In this document: positions 1 through 8,700 of the stretch, in pieces
Layout of the letters: every line of letters begins with the position of its first letter
Numbering within the stretch: position 1 is the stretch's first letter
Origin: Gluconobacter oxydans
Lineage (GTDB): Bacteria > Pseudomonadota > Alphaproteobacteria > Acetobacterales > Acetobacteraceae
DNA length: 64,000 nucleotides
NCBI RefSeq assembly: GCF_006539685.1
Contig: NZ_BJNM01000001.1
Span: 62,001-126,000 of the forward strand
Direction of reading: 5' to 3'
Notes under the pieces: model-generated
Told to the model about the DNA's origin: nothing
The model's input: only the letters and a program-made list of their open reading frames with translations
Database searches by the model: none
Program-made: the position numbers and the translations under genes

Positions 1-217
1 GGTCCCCTCTGGGTTCACGCCAACTCCCGGTCCGCCCGGCGCCGTTTTCCTGCGTGGCCATTCGTCACATTTATGGAAATGCGCGTCTTGTCCCGCCGGG
101 TGGTGAGCGTGTAGCGTTGTCGAAAGGCCCGCCCTGACTGTTCCGCCCTCGCGATGGAACATACGGGAGACGTCCTAGACAGAGAGTGTTCTTTTCCAGA
201 TCCGCAGCGGGGTTTCC
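1..217. other. unresolved left edge before the bactofilin gene
   Basis: I cannot assign this stretch. Plus-strand frame 3 stays open from the edge to a TGA at 133-135, so it could be the 3' end of an upstream gene. A minus-strand ATG at 61 reads open to the edge (MATQENGAGR...) and could be the start of a divergent gene. Neither has a recognisable domain or a clear ribosome binding site. Neighbouring upstream sequence would settle it. Confidence 0.2.
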
Positions 218-910
218 TTGTTCAGAAGACGCAAACCGGAAGATGACTCCAAACCTGCAGAGAACAGCAAGCTCGCAGGACAGCCCATTTTCCCCAACCG
301 GCCGGACGCTCCCAGCCAGACGGCTCCCGCGTCAGGATCCGGATCGCCTACCAGTCCCCAGCAGCCCAACCAGCAGAAGGACCCCGCTCCCATGGGTCGT
401 ACCCCTTTCCCGGCACCGCCGTCCCCCAACTCTCCGACGGGCGCGATGCCGGCAGGGGCTCCGCGCCCCGGTGCGGCTGCCGTTCCGGGCGCACCGCGCC
501 AGACCGGTCCGGAGCGTCGCACGCTCGTCGTGGGCCGCGGCATCAGCGTCCAGGGTTCGGTGCAGGACGCCGAGCGTCTCGTGGTCGAGGGGACCGTCGA
601 ATCCAGCATGATCCAGGCCAGCGAGCTTCAGGTCACGCATGGCGGCGTCTTCCGCGGTGGCGTTGAAGTCGAGGACGCGGAACTGGCCGGCACGATTGAC
701 GGGACCCTGACCGTCAATGGCAGCCTGACGATCCGCTCCACCGGCCGTCTGATCGGCAAGGTGAAGTGCCGTCGCCTGCAGGTCGAGGACGGTGGCCAGA
801 TCACCGGTCAGCTCGAAATGATCACGGATGGTGCGCCCGCACGCCCGGCTGCCAGCGAAGCCGCCAAGGCCGAGCCGGCTGCTGGTGAAGGCTCCAGCGA
901 AGCACCCTGA
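218..910 (+). CDS. bactofilin (polymer-forming cytoskeletal protein)
   Basis: This 230-residue protein has a bactofilin (DUF583) domain at about residues 97-205, with the characteristic short beta-helix rungs rich in V, G and T (for example LVVEGTVES and GTIDGTLTVNG). Bactofilins self-assemble without nucleotide into filaments at the membrane and organise cell shape or wall enzymes. The N-terminal 95 residues are Pro/Ala/Gly/Ser-rich and probably disordered, longer than the usual short bactofilin tail. The C-terminus is Ala/Glu-rich. The start is a TTG (MFRRRKPEDD) with a GC-rich purine stretch (AGCGGGG) just upstream. No in-frame ATG precedes the core except ATG codons inside the low-complexity linker, so the start is likely but not certain. 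A terminator follows closely. Confidence 0.85.
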   Translation: MFRRRKPEDDSKPAENSKLAGQPIFPNRPDAPSQTAPASGSGSPTSPQQPNQQKDPAPMGRTPFPAPPSPNSPTGAMPAGAPRPGAAAVPGAPRQTGPERRTLVVGRGISVQGSVQDAERLVVEGTVESSMIQASELQVTHGGVFRGGVEVEDAELAGTIDGTLTVNGSLTIRSTGRLIGKVKCRRLQVEDGGQITGQLEMITDGAPARPAASEAAKAEPAAGEGSSEAP

Positions 911-932
911 TCCGTTTTCCCGGACCAGCAGG

Positions 933-966
933 AAAGCCCGTTCCCGTGTCGGGGCGGGCTTTTTTG
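933..966 (+). terminator. Rho-independent terminator after bactofilin gene
   Basis: Inverted arms AAGCCCG (934-940) and CGGGCTT (955-961) are followed by a run of T. The hairpin lies 23 bp after the bactofilin stop codon. Confidence 0.75.
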
Positions 967-1029
967 TGTCCGGGCCCTTTCCGCCGGCGGCAGAACATCG
1001 CACAGGGCCGCCCAGACAGGAGAAATTCC

Positions 1030-1524
1030 ATGAAATTCCGTCTGCTCCCCGCAGTTGCCGCAGCCCTGCTGTGCGCCCCGTTCGCCGCTTCCGCACAGGG
1101 TCTTTTCGGTCAGGCCCTGACGGGCCAGACCACCCATGACATGCCGGCCACCTGCGATAATGCCCGTTTTCTTGCGGATCAGCAGGGTCTTGAGCAGTCC
1201 GGCCCCACTCGCATCGATCTTCCCGAGCATCTGTGCGGGCAGGTTCTCGCCATTTCCCCAAAAGCCAAACGGACCCGCAGCGGCTGGCATGGCTATTTCT
1301 ATGTGTCGGTCGGGCAGGGCGTTTCCATTCGGATCGTCTCCGATCTGGACCAGATGAACGCTCCCCAATGGCCCTGGGTCAACAAGGGCGATCAGGTCGA
1401 GGTGCAGGGCCGGTACTATTACGACAGCCTGCGTCGTCAGGGCGTGGACTGGACCCATCACGGTACGAGCCGCAAATGGCGCTGGCCCGGCTATGTGGTC
1501 GTGAACGGCACCCGGTACCAGTAA
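1030..1524 (+). CDS. exported DUF3465 domain protein
   Basis: The product is 164 residues with a clear Sec signal peptide (MKFRLLPAVAAALLCAPFAASA, cleavage after ASA). The mature part matches the DUF3465 pattern: a small OB-like beta domain with GYFYVSVGQGVSIRIV, a KGDQVEVQGRYYYD segment and the conserved WTHH motif followed by a Trp/Gly-rich end. Its function is unknown; similar proteins are small periplasmic nucleic-acid-binding-like folds. The open frame extends to 946, but the ATG at 1030 has a good AGGAGA site (1017-1022) and starts the signal peptide. It sits alone between two terminators and converges on clpA. Confidence 0.8.
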   Translation: MKFRLLPAVAAALLCAPFAASAQGLFGQALTGQTTHDMPATCDNARFLADQQGLEQSGPTRIDLPEHLCGQVLAISPKAKRTRSGWHGYFYVSVGQGVSIRIVSDLDQMNAPQWPWVNKGDQVEVQGRYYYDSLRRQGVDWTHHGTSRKWRWPGYVVVNGTRYQ

Positions 1525-1529
1525 CGAAA

Positions 1530-1567
1530 AAGGCCCGGTGAGACGATGTCTCCCGGGCCTTCTCTTT
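1530..1567. terminator. bidirectional terminator between DUF3465 gene and clpA
   Basis: AAGGCCCGG (1530-1538) pairs with CCGGGCCTT (1553-1561), and the stem is extended by GAGAC/GTCTC around a GAT loop. T-rich sequence follows on the plus strand and A-rich sequence precedes it, so it can serve both convergent genes. Confidence 0.8.
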
Positions 1568-1579
1568 TAAAGCTGGGCT

Positions 1580-3895
1580 TCAGTTTGTCGCTTCGTCTTT
1601 CTTCGAAGCGCCATCTTCGCCCTTGGTGCTGTCCCGGCCTTCGATGATGTCGAAGTCGAGCGCACCGTTCTTCATGCCGATCTTCACGGCACCACCCTGA
1701 GCCAGCCGTCCGAAGAGCAGCTCTTCCGCCAGGGGCTTCTTGATGTGTTCCTGAATGACACGCCCCAGAGGACGCGCGCCATACAGGCGGTCATACCCGC
1801 GCTCGGCCAGCCATTCCTTTGCGCTTGAGGAGATCTCGATCGTGACGTGACGATCGGCCAGCTGGGCCTCAAGCTGCAGTACGAACTTCTCGACCACACG
1901 GCCCACCGTTTCCGGCGTGAGGTTGGCGAACGGAATGATCGCATCCAGACGGTTGCGGAATTCCGGCGTGAACAGGCGCTTGATTGCCTCTTCATCCTCG
2001 CCGCTGCGCACGGTCCGGCCAAACCCGATCGTCTCCTTAGACAGATCCGCCGCACCCGCATTCGTGGTCATGATCAGGATCACGTTGCGGAAATCAACGA
2101 CCTTGCCGTTGTGATCCGTCAGGCGACCATGGTCCATGACCTGAAGCAGGACGTTGAACAGGTCCGGATGGGCCTTCTCGATTTCGTCCAGCAGCAGGAC
2201 TGCATGTGGATGCTGATCGATGGCATCCGTCAGCAGGCCCCCTTGGTCGAAGCCGACATAACCCGGCGGCGCACCGATCAGACGGGAGATCGAATGACGC
2301 TCCATGTATTCGGACATGTCGAAGCGGATCAGCTCAATCCCAAGCGAGTTGGCAAGCTGCTTGGCCACTTCCGTCTTGCCGACGCCCGTGGGGCCGGAGA
2401 ACAGATAGTTGCCGATCGGCTTTTCCGCATCGCGCAGTCCGGCGCGGGACAGCTTGATCGCCGCGGCCAGCGCGTCGATCGCCTTGTCCTGTCCGAAGAC
2501 CATGTTCCGCAGATCCCGCTCCAGGTGGCGCAGGGTCTCGCGGTCATCGGCCGAGACGCTCTTGGGCGGGATGCGGGCGATCTTGGCGATGGCCTCTTCC
2601 ACGTCTTTCAGCGTCACCGTCTTGCGGCGCTTGTTCTCGGGCACGAGCATACGGGCTGCGCCGACTTCGTCGATCACGTCGATCGCCTTGTCCGGCAGCT
2701 TGCGGTCATGCACATACTTGGCCGCCAGTTCGACCGCGCCGCGCAGGGCCTCGTCGGTATAGCGGACCTTGTGATGCTTCTCGTAGCTGCCCTTCAGGCC
2801 GCGCAGGATCTTGACCGCATCCTCGATCGAAGGCTCCGGCACATCGATCTTCTGGAACCGGCGGACGAGCGCCCGATCCTTCTCGAAATGCTGGCGGAAT
2901 TCCTTGTAGGTCGTGGATCCGATGCAGCGCAGCGTTCCCGCGGCAAGCGCAGGCTTGAGCAGGTTGGACGCATCCATCGCCCCACCCGACGTCGCACCGG
3001 CACCGATCACGGTATGGATCTCGTCGATGAACAGGATGGCGCCAGGGGTCTGGTCCATTTCCGTCACAACGGCCTTCAGCCGCTCTTCGAAATCGCCACG
3101 ATACCGCGTGCCGGCCAGAAGCGAGCCCATGTCGAGCGAGTAGATCGTGCTGTTCAGCAGCACTTCCGGCACATCGCCTTCCACGATCCGCTTGGCCAAA
3201 CCTTCGGCAATGGCCGTCTTGCCCACGCCCGGATCACCCACATAGAGCGGGTTGTTCTTGGTGCGGCGGCACAGGATCTGGATCGTGCGTTCGATTTCCT
3301 GATCGCGGCCGATGAGCGGATCGATCCGCCCTTCACGCGCACGCTCGTTCAGATCGACGCAATAGGTTGCCAGTGCGCCTTCCTTGGCACTTTCTTTGCG
3401 CTCCTCACGTTCGGACGTGTCCTTGGAAGCCGCGGCCGGACGCCGTCCCGCGCCACGGTCCGGAGCCTTGGCAATGCCGTGGGAGATGAAATTGACCGCG
3501 TCGAGTCGCGTCATGTCCTGCAACTGCAGGAAATAGACGGCATGGCTCTCGCGTTCGGCAAACAGGGCCACAAGCACGTTCGCGCCCGTGACTTCGTCCC
3601 GACCCGTGCTCTGGACGTGAATCGCTGCACGCTGGATTACGCGCTGGAAGGCCGCGGTCGGCTTGGGTTCTGTCGGGCGTTCTGCCGCCAGTCCCGCCAG
3701 GTCCTTGTCCAGGAAGTCCGTCAGGTCGGAGCGCAGCTTGTCGAGGTCGATGCCGCAGGCCCGGAAGACCGTCAGGGCATCGTCGTCCTCTGTCAGCGCG
3801 AGCAGAAGATGTTCGAGGGTTGCATATTCGTGACGCCGGTCACCTGCGAATGTCAGGGCGCGGTGGAGCGTCTGTTCGAGCGTACGGGACAGCAT
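1580..3895 (-). CDS. clpA: ATP-dependent Clp protease ATPase subunit ClpA
   Basis: ClpA is the AAA+ unfoldase that feeds substrates into the ClpP peptidase in the cytoplasm. The 771-residue product has the N-terminal Clp repeat domain (about 1-145), AAA1 with Walker A GDPGVGKT at 220-227 and Walker B LFIDE near 288-292, and AAA2 with Walker A GPTGVGKT at 501-508 and LLLDE near 567-571. The IGF loop that docks on ClpP is visible at 623-625. Full length matches the family. The ATG at 3895 is preceded on the minus strand by a GAGAGGAG ribosome site. The adaptor gene clpS lies directly upstream on the same strand, 129 bp away, so the pair is probably co-transcribed. Confidence 0.97.
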   Translation of the reverse strand: MLSRTLEQTLHRALTFAGDRRHEYATLEHLLLALTEDDDALTVFRACGIDLDKLRSDLTDFLDKDLAGLAAERPTEPKPTAAFQRVIQRAAIHVQSTGRDEVTGANVLVALFAERESHAVYFLQLQDMTRLDAVNFISHGIAKAPDRGAGRRPAAASKDTSEREERKESAKEGALATYCVDLNERAREGRIDPLIGRDQEIERTIQILCRRTKNNPLYVGDPGVGKTAIAEGLAKRIVEGDVPEVLLNSTIYSLDMGSLLAGTRYRGDFEERLKAVVTEMDQTPGAILFIDEIHTVIGAGATSGGAMDASNLLKPALAAGTLRCIGSTTYKEFRQHFEKDRALVRRFQKIDVPEPSIEDAVKILRGLKGSYEKHHKVRYTDEALRGAVELAAKYVHDRKLPDKAIDVIDEVGAARMLVPENKRRKTVTLKDVEEAIAKIARIPPKSVSADDRETLRHLERDLRNMVFGQDKAIDALAAAIKLSRAGLRDAEKPIGNYLFSGPTGVGKTEVAKQLANSLGIELIRFDMSEYMERHSISRLIGAPPGYVGFDQGGLLTDAIDQHPHAVLLLDEIEKAHPDLFNVLLQVMDHGRLTDHNGKVVDFRNVILIMTTNAGAADLSKETIGFGRTVRSGEDEEAIKRLFTPEFRNRLDAIIPFANLTPETVGRVVEKFVLQLEAQLADRHVTIEISSSAKEWLAERGYDRLYGARPLGRVIQEHIKKPLAEELLFGRLAQGGAVKIGMKNGALDFDIIEGRDSTKGEDGASKKDEATN

Positions 3896-4024
3896 GTGAT
3901 GGCGCTCCTCTCGACCTCTCGTAGGAAAGGTATCTTGTCGCGGAGTAACGTGTAACGCCAGTCAGAAACGCAGATGGAAACAAGAAAATATCCTGCGTCC
4001 GCGCTTTTCTGTCTGTCAGACGGA

Positions 4025-4456
4025 TCAGTCTTTCTCGATCGTGCACTGAAGGGGGTGCTGGTTCTGGCGCGCCAGATCCATCACCTGTGTCACCTTGCTC
4101 TCGGCCACTTCATACGTGAACACACCGCAGATTCCGACGCCACGCTGATGGACCTGGAGCATGATGGACGTCGCCTCATCGCGCGTCTTGGCAAAGAAAC
4201 GCTCCAGGACATGCACCACGAACTCCATCGGCGTGTAGTCGTCATTGAGCATCAGGACCTTGTACATGGAAGGCTTGCGCGTCCGGGTTCGCGGCCGCAC
4301 CACCACCCCGATGTCAAGGTCCTGATCCCCGTCTCCGTTCCCGGGCCCATGGGGCGGAATGGAGTCGGGAGACTCCGGCCCCATGCGGGATGCGAGCCGC
4401 GGGAATGCGGCACGGGGAAGGCCATTCGGACAGGGGGGAAGATCATAAGAAGACAT
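4025..4456 (-). CDS. clpS: ATP-dependent Clp protease adaptor ClpS
   Basis: ClpS delivers N-degron substrates to ClpA by binding its N-domain. The 143-residue product carries the ClpS core from about residue 60, with the signature [20 protein letters not shown] (the NDD and the hydrophobic pocket residues that bind the N-terminal residue) and the [19 protein letters not shown] segment. The first 55 residues are a Pro/Gly-rich extension, longer than in enterobacterial ClpS, as often seen in Acetobacteraceae. An internal start would be needed for a shorter form; none is obvious. It is followed by clpA on the same strand. Confidence 0.95.
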   Translation of the reverse strand: MSSYDLPPCPNGLPRAAFPRLASRMGPESPDSIPPHGPGNGDGDQDLDIGVVVRPRTRTRKPSMYKVLMLNDDYTPMEFVVHVLERFFAKTRDEATSIMLQVHQRGVGICGVFTYEVAESKVTQVMDLARQNQHPLQCTIEKD

Positions 4457-4699
4457 GACCGGTATGATATGGTGCGAATTTCGGTCTTGAGAAGGGCCGC
4501 ACGCCTCTGAAATGAGGTTTTTATGCGCCTTCTGCCATGATGCTGCCGCGTTTGCCGTCTGCTTACGAAAAATTAAGGAAAGTCCTTCAAAGCTGGTGGA
4601 CGGGAAGTTTTCAATGCGCCTAGAGTACCTGCAATGCAGGTGGCTTTAGAGCCCGAAACCCTTCCCGCGACGATGTTCCGTTCAGAGGCTGTCAGACAA

Positions 4700-5746
4700 A
4701 TGCGTTTCCCGTTCCAGAAAGCTTTTCTGTTGTGCGCCATGACAGCCATGGGTCTGGGATCTGCCAAAGCGCAGTATGCCGGACATATCTCCAGCTATGT
4801 GATGGATGCCCGCACGGGCGCGGTTCTCTCGGCAACGGATGCCGAGCTTCAGCGCTATCCGGCCTCCCTGACCAAGCTCATGACCCTCTATCTGACCTTC
4901 CGCGCTCTTGAGGCCCATCAGATCACGCTGGACGAGCAGGTTCCGGTCTCCATCCACGCATCCGTTCAGGCGCCTTCCAAGCTCGGGCTCGTGCCGGGGA
5001 CGCGCCTGACGGTGGAACAGGGTATTCTGGGACTCGTCACCAAATCCGCCAATGACGCCGCCTGCGCCCTTGGCGAGTTTCTCGGTGGAGGGGACGAGGT
5101 CCGCTTCGCACAGCTCATGACGCAGCAGGCCCGCGCCCTCGGCATGACCAACACGACCTTCCGCAATGCGTCCGGCCTGCCGGACCCCGATCAGGTCACC
5201 ACGGCCCATGATCTTGCCCTGCTGTCACAGCATCTGATTTCGGATTTCCCGCAGTATTATCACTATTTCAACGTGCCTTCGTTCTACTTCCATCGCCGCA
5301 TGGTCCCGAACCATGACCCAATGCTGAAGATCTATGCGGGCGCGGACGGTCTCAAGACCGGCTATACCGATCTTGCGGGTCACAATCTCATCACGTCCGC
5401 CCAGCGCGGCAATGTCCGCCTGATCGGTGTGGTCATGGGGGCGCCAAACAATACCCGCCGTTCGATGGAAATGGTGTCGCTGCTCGACAAGGGCTTCGCC
5501 GATGAGGGGGTCGCGCCCCAGCCGCTTCTTCACCCGGTGGCACCGTCCGGCGTGCTGATGGCTTCGGCCCGTCGTCGCGGTCATTTCCGTCACTCTGTCC
5601 TGCTCGCGTCGTCGCGTCCGATGGAAGTGGCCGATGCCCCGACCGCTCCGCGCCGTTATGGGCGGATTTCCCATCATGGCGCGGCCGTCCGGATGGTCAG
5701 CGCGCGTCATGTCGTCGCCCACAAAAAGCGTTCCCGGCACAGCTGA
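4700..5746 (+). CDS. D-alanyl-D-alanine carboxypeptidase (peptidase S11)
   Basis: This low-molecular-weight penicillin-binding protein removes the terminal D-Ala of peptidoglycan stem peptides in the periplasm. From the ATG at 4700 it is 348 residues, with a signal peptide (MRFPFQKAFLLCAMTAMGLGSAKA). The three active-site motifs of the S11 family are present: SLTK (56-59, nucleophile Ser and general-base Lys), SAN (116-118) and KTG (219-221). The open frame begins at 4634, and ATG codons also occur at 4634 and 4673, but only 4700 gives a typical signal peptide. The C-terminal 60 residues are Arg/His/Ala-rich and do not resemble the usual PBP5_C domain. The gene is divergent from clpS. Confidence 0.92.
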   Translation: MRFPFQKAFLLCAMTAMGLGSAKAQYAGHISSYVMDARTGAVLSATDAELQRYPASLTKLMTLYLTFRALEAHQITLDEQVPVSIHASVQAPSKLGLVPGTRLTVEQGILGLVTKSANDAACALGEFLGGGDEVRFAQLMTQQARALGMTNTTFRNASGLPDPDQVTTAHDLALLSQHLISDFPQYYHYFNVPSFYFHRRMVPNHDPMLKIYAGADGLKTGYTDLAGHNLITSAQRGNVRLIGVVMGAPNNTRRSMEMVSLLDKGFADEGVAPQPLLHPVAPSGVLMASARRRGHFRHSVLLASSRPMEVADAPTAPRRYGRISHHGAAVRMVSARHVVAHKKRSRHS

Positions 5747-5778
5747 TGCCGAAAATCTGACCTGCCGCCTTGCGATCC

Positions 5779-5811
5779 AGCCCGGACAGACGCATTTTGT
5801 CCGGGCTTTTT
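5779..5811 (+). terminator. Rho-independent terminator after the D,D-carboxypeptidase gene
   Basis: AGCCCGGACA (5779-5788) pairs perfectly with TGTCCGGGCT (5798-5807), followed by TTTT. It separates the carboxypeptidase gene from map. Confidence 0.85.
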
Positions 5812-5837
5812 GAAGATTGAAGGATCGGGCAGCAGAT

Positions 5838-6638
5838 ATGGACAAGGCACGGGGTATCGTTCTCTACGATCAGGACGATTTCAAACATCTGCATCGCGTC
5901 GGTCGTCTGACGGCAGAGGCGCTGGACATGATCACCCCCCATGTTCAGCCTGGCGTCACCACGGAAGAGCTTAACCAGCTTATCCATGACTTCACGATCG
6001 CTCATGGCGCCACGCCGGCTCCGCTGAACTATCGCGGCTATCCGAAATCCTGCTGCATCTCGATCAACCATGTCGTGTGCCACGGCATTCCGGGCTCCAA
6101 GAAGCTGTCCAACGGTGACATCGTCAATATCGACGTCACCTCCATTCTGGATGGCTGGTATGGCGACAGTTCGCGCATGTATGTCGTGGGCAAGGCGCCC
6201 AAGAAGGCCGAGAAGCTGGTCGATGTGACCTATGACGCGATGATGCGCGGCATCGCCCAGGTCCGTCCCGGCAATACGCTTGGCGATATCGGCCATGCCA
6301 TCCAGGAATATGCAGAGGCCAACCGCTTCTCCATCGTGCGGGATTTCTGCGGTCATGGCATTGGCCGTGACTTTCACTCCGAGCCGAACATCCTGCATTA
6401 CGGCAGGCCGGGTGAGGGTGTGCAGCTCGTGGAAGGCATGGTCTTCACGATCGAGCCGATGCTGAACATTGGCCGTCCGGACGTGAAGATCCTTGATGAT
6501 GGCTGGACAGCTGTCACCCGTGACCGCACCCTGTCTGCCCAGTTCGAGCATCAGGTCGGCGTGACGGCCGATGGCTGCGAAATCTTCACCCTGTCCCCCA
6601 AAGGCTATACCAAGCCTCCTTATGGAGAGACTGCATGA
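5838..6638 (+). CDS. map: type I methionine aminopeptidase
   Basis: The enzyme removes the N-terminal Met from nascent proteins. The 266-residue product shows all five dinuclear metal ligands of the family: Asp in IVNIDVT, Asp in YGDSSRM, His in FCGHGIG, Glu in FTIEPML and Glu in AQFEHQVGVT. No N-terminal zinc finger is present, as usual for the bacterial type I enzyme. A TTG at 5817 would add seven residues, but the ATG at 5838 fits the family better, with AAGGA 13 bases upstream. The stop codon overlaps the ggt start in an ATGA arrangement, which implies translational coupling. Confidence 0.95.
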   Translation: MDKARGIVLYDQDDFKHLHRVGRLTAEALDMITPHVQPGVTTEELNQLIHDFTIAHGATPAPLNYRGYPKSCCISINHVVCHGIPGSKKLSNGDIVNIDVTSILDGWYGDSSRMYVVGKAPKKAEKLVDVTYDAMMRGIAQVRPGNTLGDIGHAIQEYAEANRFSIVRDFCGHGIGRDFHSEPNILHYGRPGEGVQLVEGMVFTIEPMLNIGRPDVKILDDGWTAVTRDRTLSAQFEHQVGVTADGCEIFTLSPKGYTKPPYGETA

Positions 6639-8434
6639 GAGCGTTTCCGCTTCTTCTCGCCACGCTCCTGATCAGCAGCACGACGCTCGCCAATGCCGCC
6701 CCTCAGGCGCTCAGCTCCGCCCATGATCCGCTGGCCTTTGGCCCGGATCATGTCAGTGCCGGTGTTCTGGCTTCGGGGCGTCACGGCATGGTGGTGTCGG
6801 CCCAGCATCTCGCCTCCGATGCGGGCGCGAAGATTCTGGCGCAGGGCGGAAATGCGGTCGATGCGGCTGTGGCTGTCGGATATGCGCTGGCCGTGGTTTA
6901 TCCCGCAGCCGGCAATATCGGCGGTGGGGGTTTCATGACCCTGCGCCTGAAGAGCGGCCAGACGGTCTTCATTGATTTCCGCGAGCATGCACCAGGTGCG
7001 GCAACGGCGACGATGTATCAGGACGCTTCGGGGAAGGTTATTCCGGGCCTCTCCACCGAGGGCTGGAAAGCCGTTGCCATCCCCGGCACGGTGGCGGGTC
7101 TGGACGCTATCCTGCAGAAATGGGGCCGTCTGTCCCGGGAAAAGGTCATGGCGCCTGCCATTGCGTTGGCCCGTGACGGCTTCATTCTGAATCAGGGCGA
7201 TGCGGATCTCCTGCATACGTCCACGCGCTATTTCCAGAAGGATCCGTATGCCCCGGCGTTCTATCTGCGCCCTGATGGCACGCCGCTTCAGGCCGGTGAC
7301 CGTCTGGTGCAGAAGGATCTGGCCAACTCCCTTGAGCTGGTCGCAAAGGAAGGTCCCAAAGCCTTCTATGAAGGTCCGATCGCGAAAGAAATCGTACGTG
7401 CCAGCACGGAAGGCGGCGGTCTGCTTCAGCCTGCCGATTTCACGTCCTATCACATCCGGCATCTCGAACCGATCCGCTGCACCTATCGCGGCTACACGAT
7501 CGATACCGCGCCCCCGCCGAGCGGTGGTGGCGTTGCGCTTTGCGAGATCCTGAACATCCTGTCCGGCTACGACATGCATGCGCTGGGCCTGCACACGGCA
7601 CCGTCCGTGCAGCGTGAAGTCGAGGCTATGCGTCACGCCTATTCGGACCGTCGCGATCTTGGCGATCCGGATTTCGTGCACAACCCCGTCGAGCACCTGA
7701 TCGACCCGGCCTATGCCTATCAGATCCGTCAGGGCATCCCGACCGATCACGCCTTGTCGTCCAGCACGCTCAGGGCAGGGGAGCCGCTTCCCGCTCCCGT
7801 GGCACAAGCAGCACCTGACACGCAGGAAAAGCACGAGACGACGCAGTTCTCCGTGCTCGATCATGATGGCATGGCCGTTTCCGCGACCTATACTCTCAAT
7901 GGATGGTTCGGTGCGGGCGTGATGGGCGGGCATACCGGCATCTGGATGAATGACGAGATGGACGATTTCTCGTCCAAGCCGGGTGCGCCCAACATGTTCG
8001 GCATTGTCGGTTCGGAAGCGAATGCGATTGCGCCGGGTAAGACGCCTTTGTCGTCGATGTCCCCGTCCATCGTCTCGCGTGATGGTAAAACCGTCATGGT
8101 CATCGGCAGCCCGGGTGGGTCGCGGATTCCGACCATCACGCTGTCCGTCATTCTCGGTGTGATCGATTACGGGCTGGATATCCGTCAGGCCGTGGATCTG
8201 CCGCGAATCCACGAGCAGTGGGAGCCTTCGGCTGTCGAGCTGGAACCCGGCGCGCTGTCTGACGAGACCATGCAGACCCTCAAGGCCGAAGGTTATGCCC
8301 TGTCGCCGCATCGCCCCTGGGGGGTGGCCGAAGGCATTCTTGCCGACCACCCGAGCCTCTCTGCTGCCAAGACCGGCCTGATCTATGGTGCGGCTGATCC
8401 GCGGCACATGGGCGGGGCGGCTGTCGGAGAATAA
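6635..8434 (+). CDS. ggt: gamma-glutamyltransferase (glutathione hydrolase)
   Basis: GGT is a periplasmic Ntn-hydrolase that cleaves the gamma-glutamyl bond of glutathione. The 599-residue precursor has a signal peptide (MRAFPLLLATLLISSTTLANAA), the Ntn large-subunit region with GGNAVDAAVAVGYALAVVYP, and the autoprocessing site with catalytic Thr at about 402 (TTQFSVLDHDG). This is followed by the small subunit with YTLNGWFGAG, PLSSMSPS and the GGSRIPT oxyanion region. Length and motifs are complete. It overlaps map by four bases, so the two are probably one transcript although their jobs are unrelated. Confidence 0.95.
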   Translation: MRAFPLLLATLLISSTTLANAAPQALSSAHDPLAFGPDHVSAGVLASGRHGMVVSAQHLASDAGAKILAQGGNAVDAAVAVGYALAVVYPAAGNIGGGGFMTLRLKSGQTVFIDFREHAPGAATATMYQDASGKVIPGLSTEGWKAVAIPGTVAGLDAILQKWGRLSREKVMAPAIALARDGFILNQGDADLLHTSTRYFQKDPYAPAFYLRPDGTPLQAGDRLVQKDLANSLELVAKEGPKAFYEGPIAKEIVRASTEGGGLLQPADFTSYHIRHLEPIRCTYRGYTIDTAPPPSGGGVALCEILNILSGYDMHALGLHTAPSVQREVEAMRHAYSDRRDLGDPDFVHNPVEHLIDPAYAYQIRQGIPTDHALSSSTLRAGEPLPAPVAQAAPDTQEKHETTQFSVLDHDGMAVSATYTLNGWFGAGVMGGHTGIWMNDEMDDFSSKPGAPNMFGIVGSEANAIAPGKTPLSSMSPSIVSRDGKTVMVIGSPGGSRIPTITLSVILGVIDYGLDIRQAVDLPRIHEQWEPSAVELEPGALSDETMQTLKAEGYALSPHRPWGVAEGILADHPSLSAAKTGLIYGAADPRHMGGAAVGE

Positions 8435-8504
8435 GACGGGATAATGAGGGCGCACTCTGATGATTGGGGGTTGTCAGACACCCCTCTCTCCGTGTTAGGA
8501 GAGC

Positions 8505-8606
8505 GCCGGGAGGTCGGCTTTGGACGGATACCTTGCCAACCCGGTCAGGTCCGGAAGGAAGCAGCCGCAGTGAGTTTTATCCGGGTTGAATGTCCGGCCT
8601 CCTACC
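8505..8606 (+). ncRNA. ffs: signal recognition particle 4.5S-type RNA
   Basis: The segment contains the highly conserved SRP RNA domain IV: GGTCAGGTCCGGAAGGAAGC (8543-8562) with the GGAA tetraloop and the symmetric loop that binds Ffh. The ends pair: GGAGGTCGG (8509-8517) with CCGGCCTCC (8594-8602). The size, about 100 nt, is that of the small bacterial SRP RNA. It lies between ggt and dnaX on the plus strand, a common position next to dnaX. The exact 5' and 3' ends are estimated from the pairing. Confidence 0.92.
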
Positions 8607-8617
8607 TCACACAGATC

Positions 8618-8637
8618 ACCGGACGCTCCGGTTTGTT
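8618..8637 (+). terminator. weak terminator downstream of ffs
   Basis: CCGGA (8619-8623) and TCCGG (8627-8631) form a short hairpin followed by TTTGTT. The stem is only 5 bp, so it may end the SRP RNA transcript or be incidental. Confidence 0.4.
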
Positions 8638-8700
8638 AAGTGCAGCGTCCCGACCGTTCCTCCACGGTCCCATCCTCAGTGCTGAGGGTCAGACAATTTC

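Noticed and set aside
1847-3955. 702-residue open frame on the plus strand opposite clpA
   Set aside because: It is the antisense of a conserved gene in high-GC DNA with strong codon bias; the translation is Arg/Leu/His-rich with no domain.
6620-8455. 611-residue open frame opposite ggt
   Set aside because: Antisense shadow of a complete gamma-glutamyltransferase; no protein-like pattern and no ribosome site.
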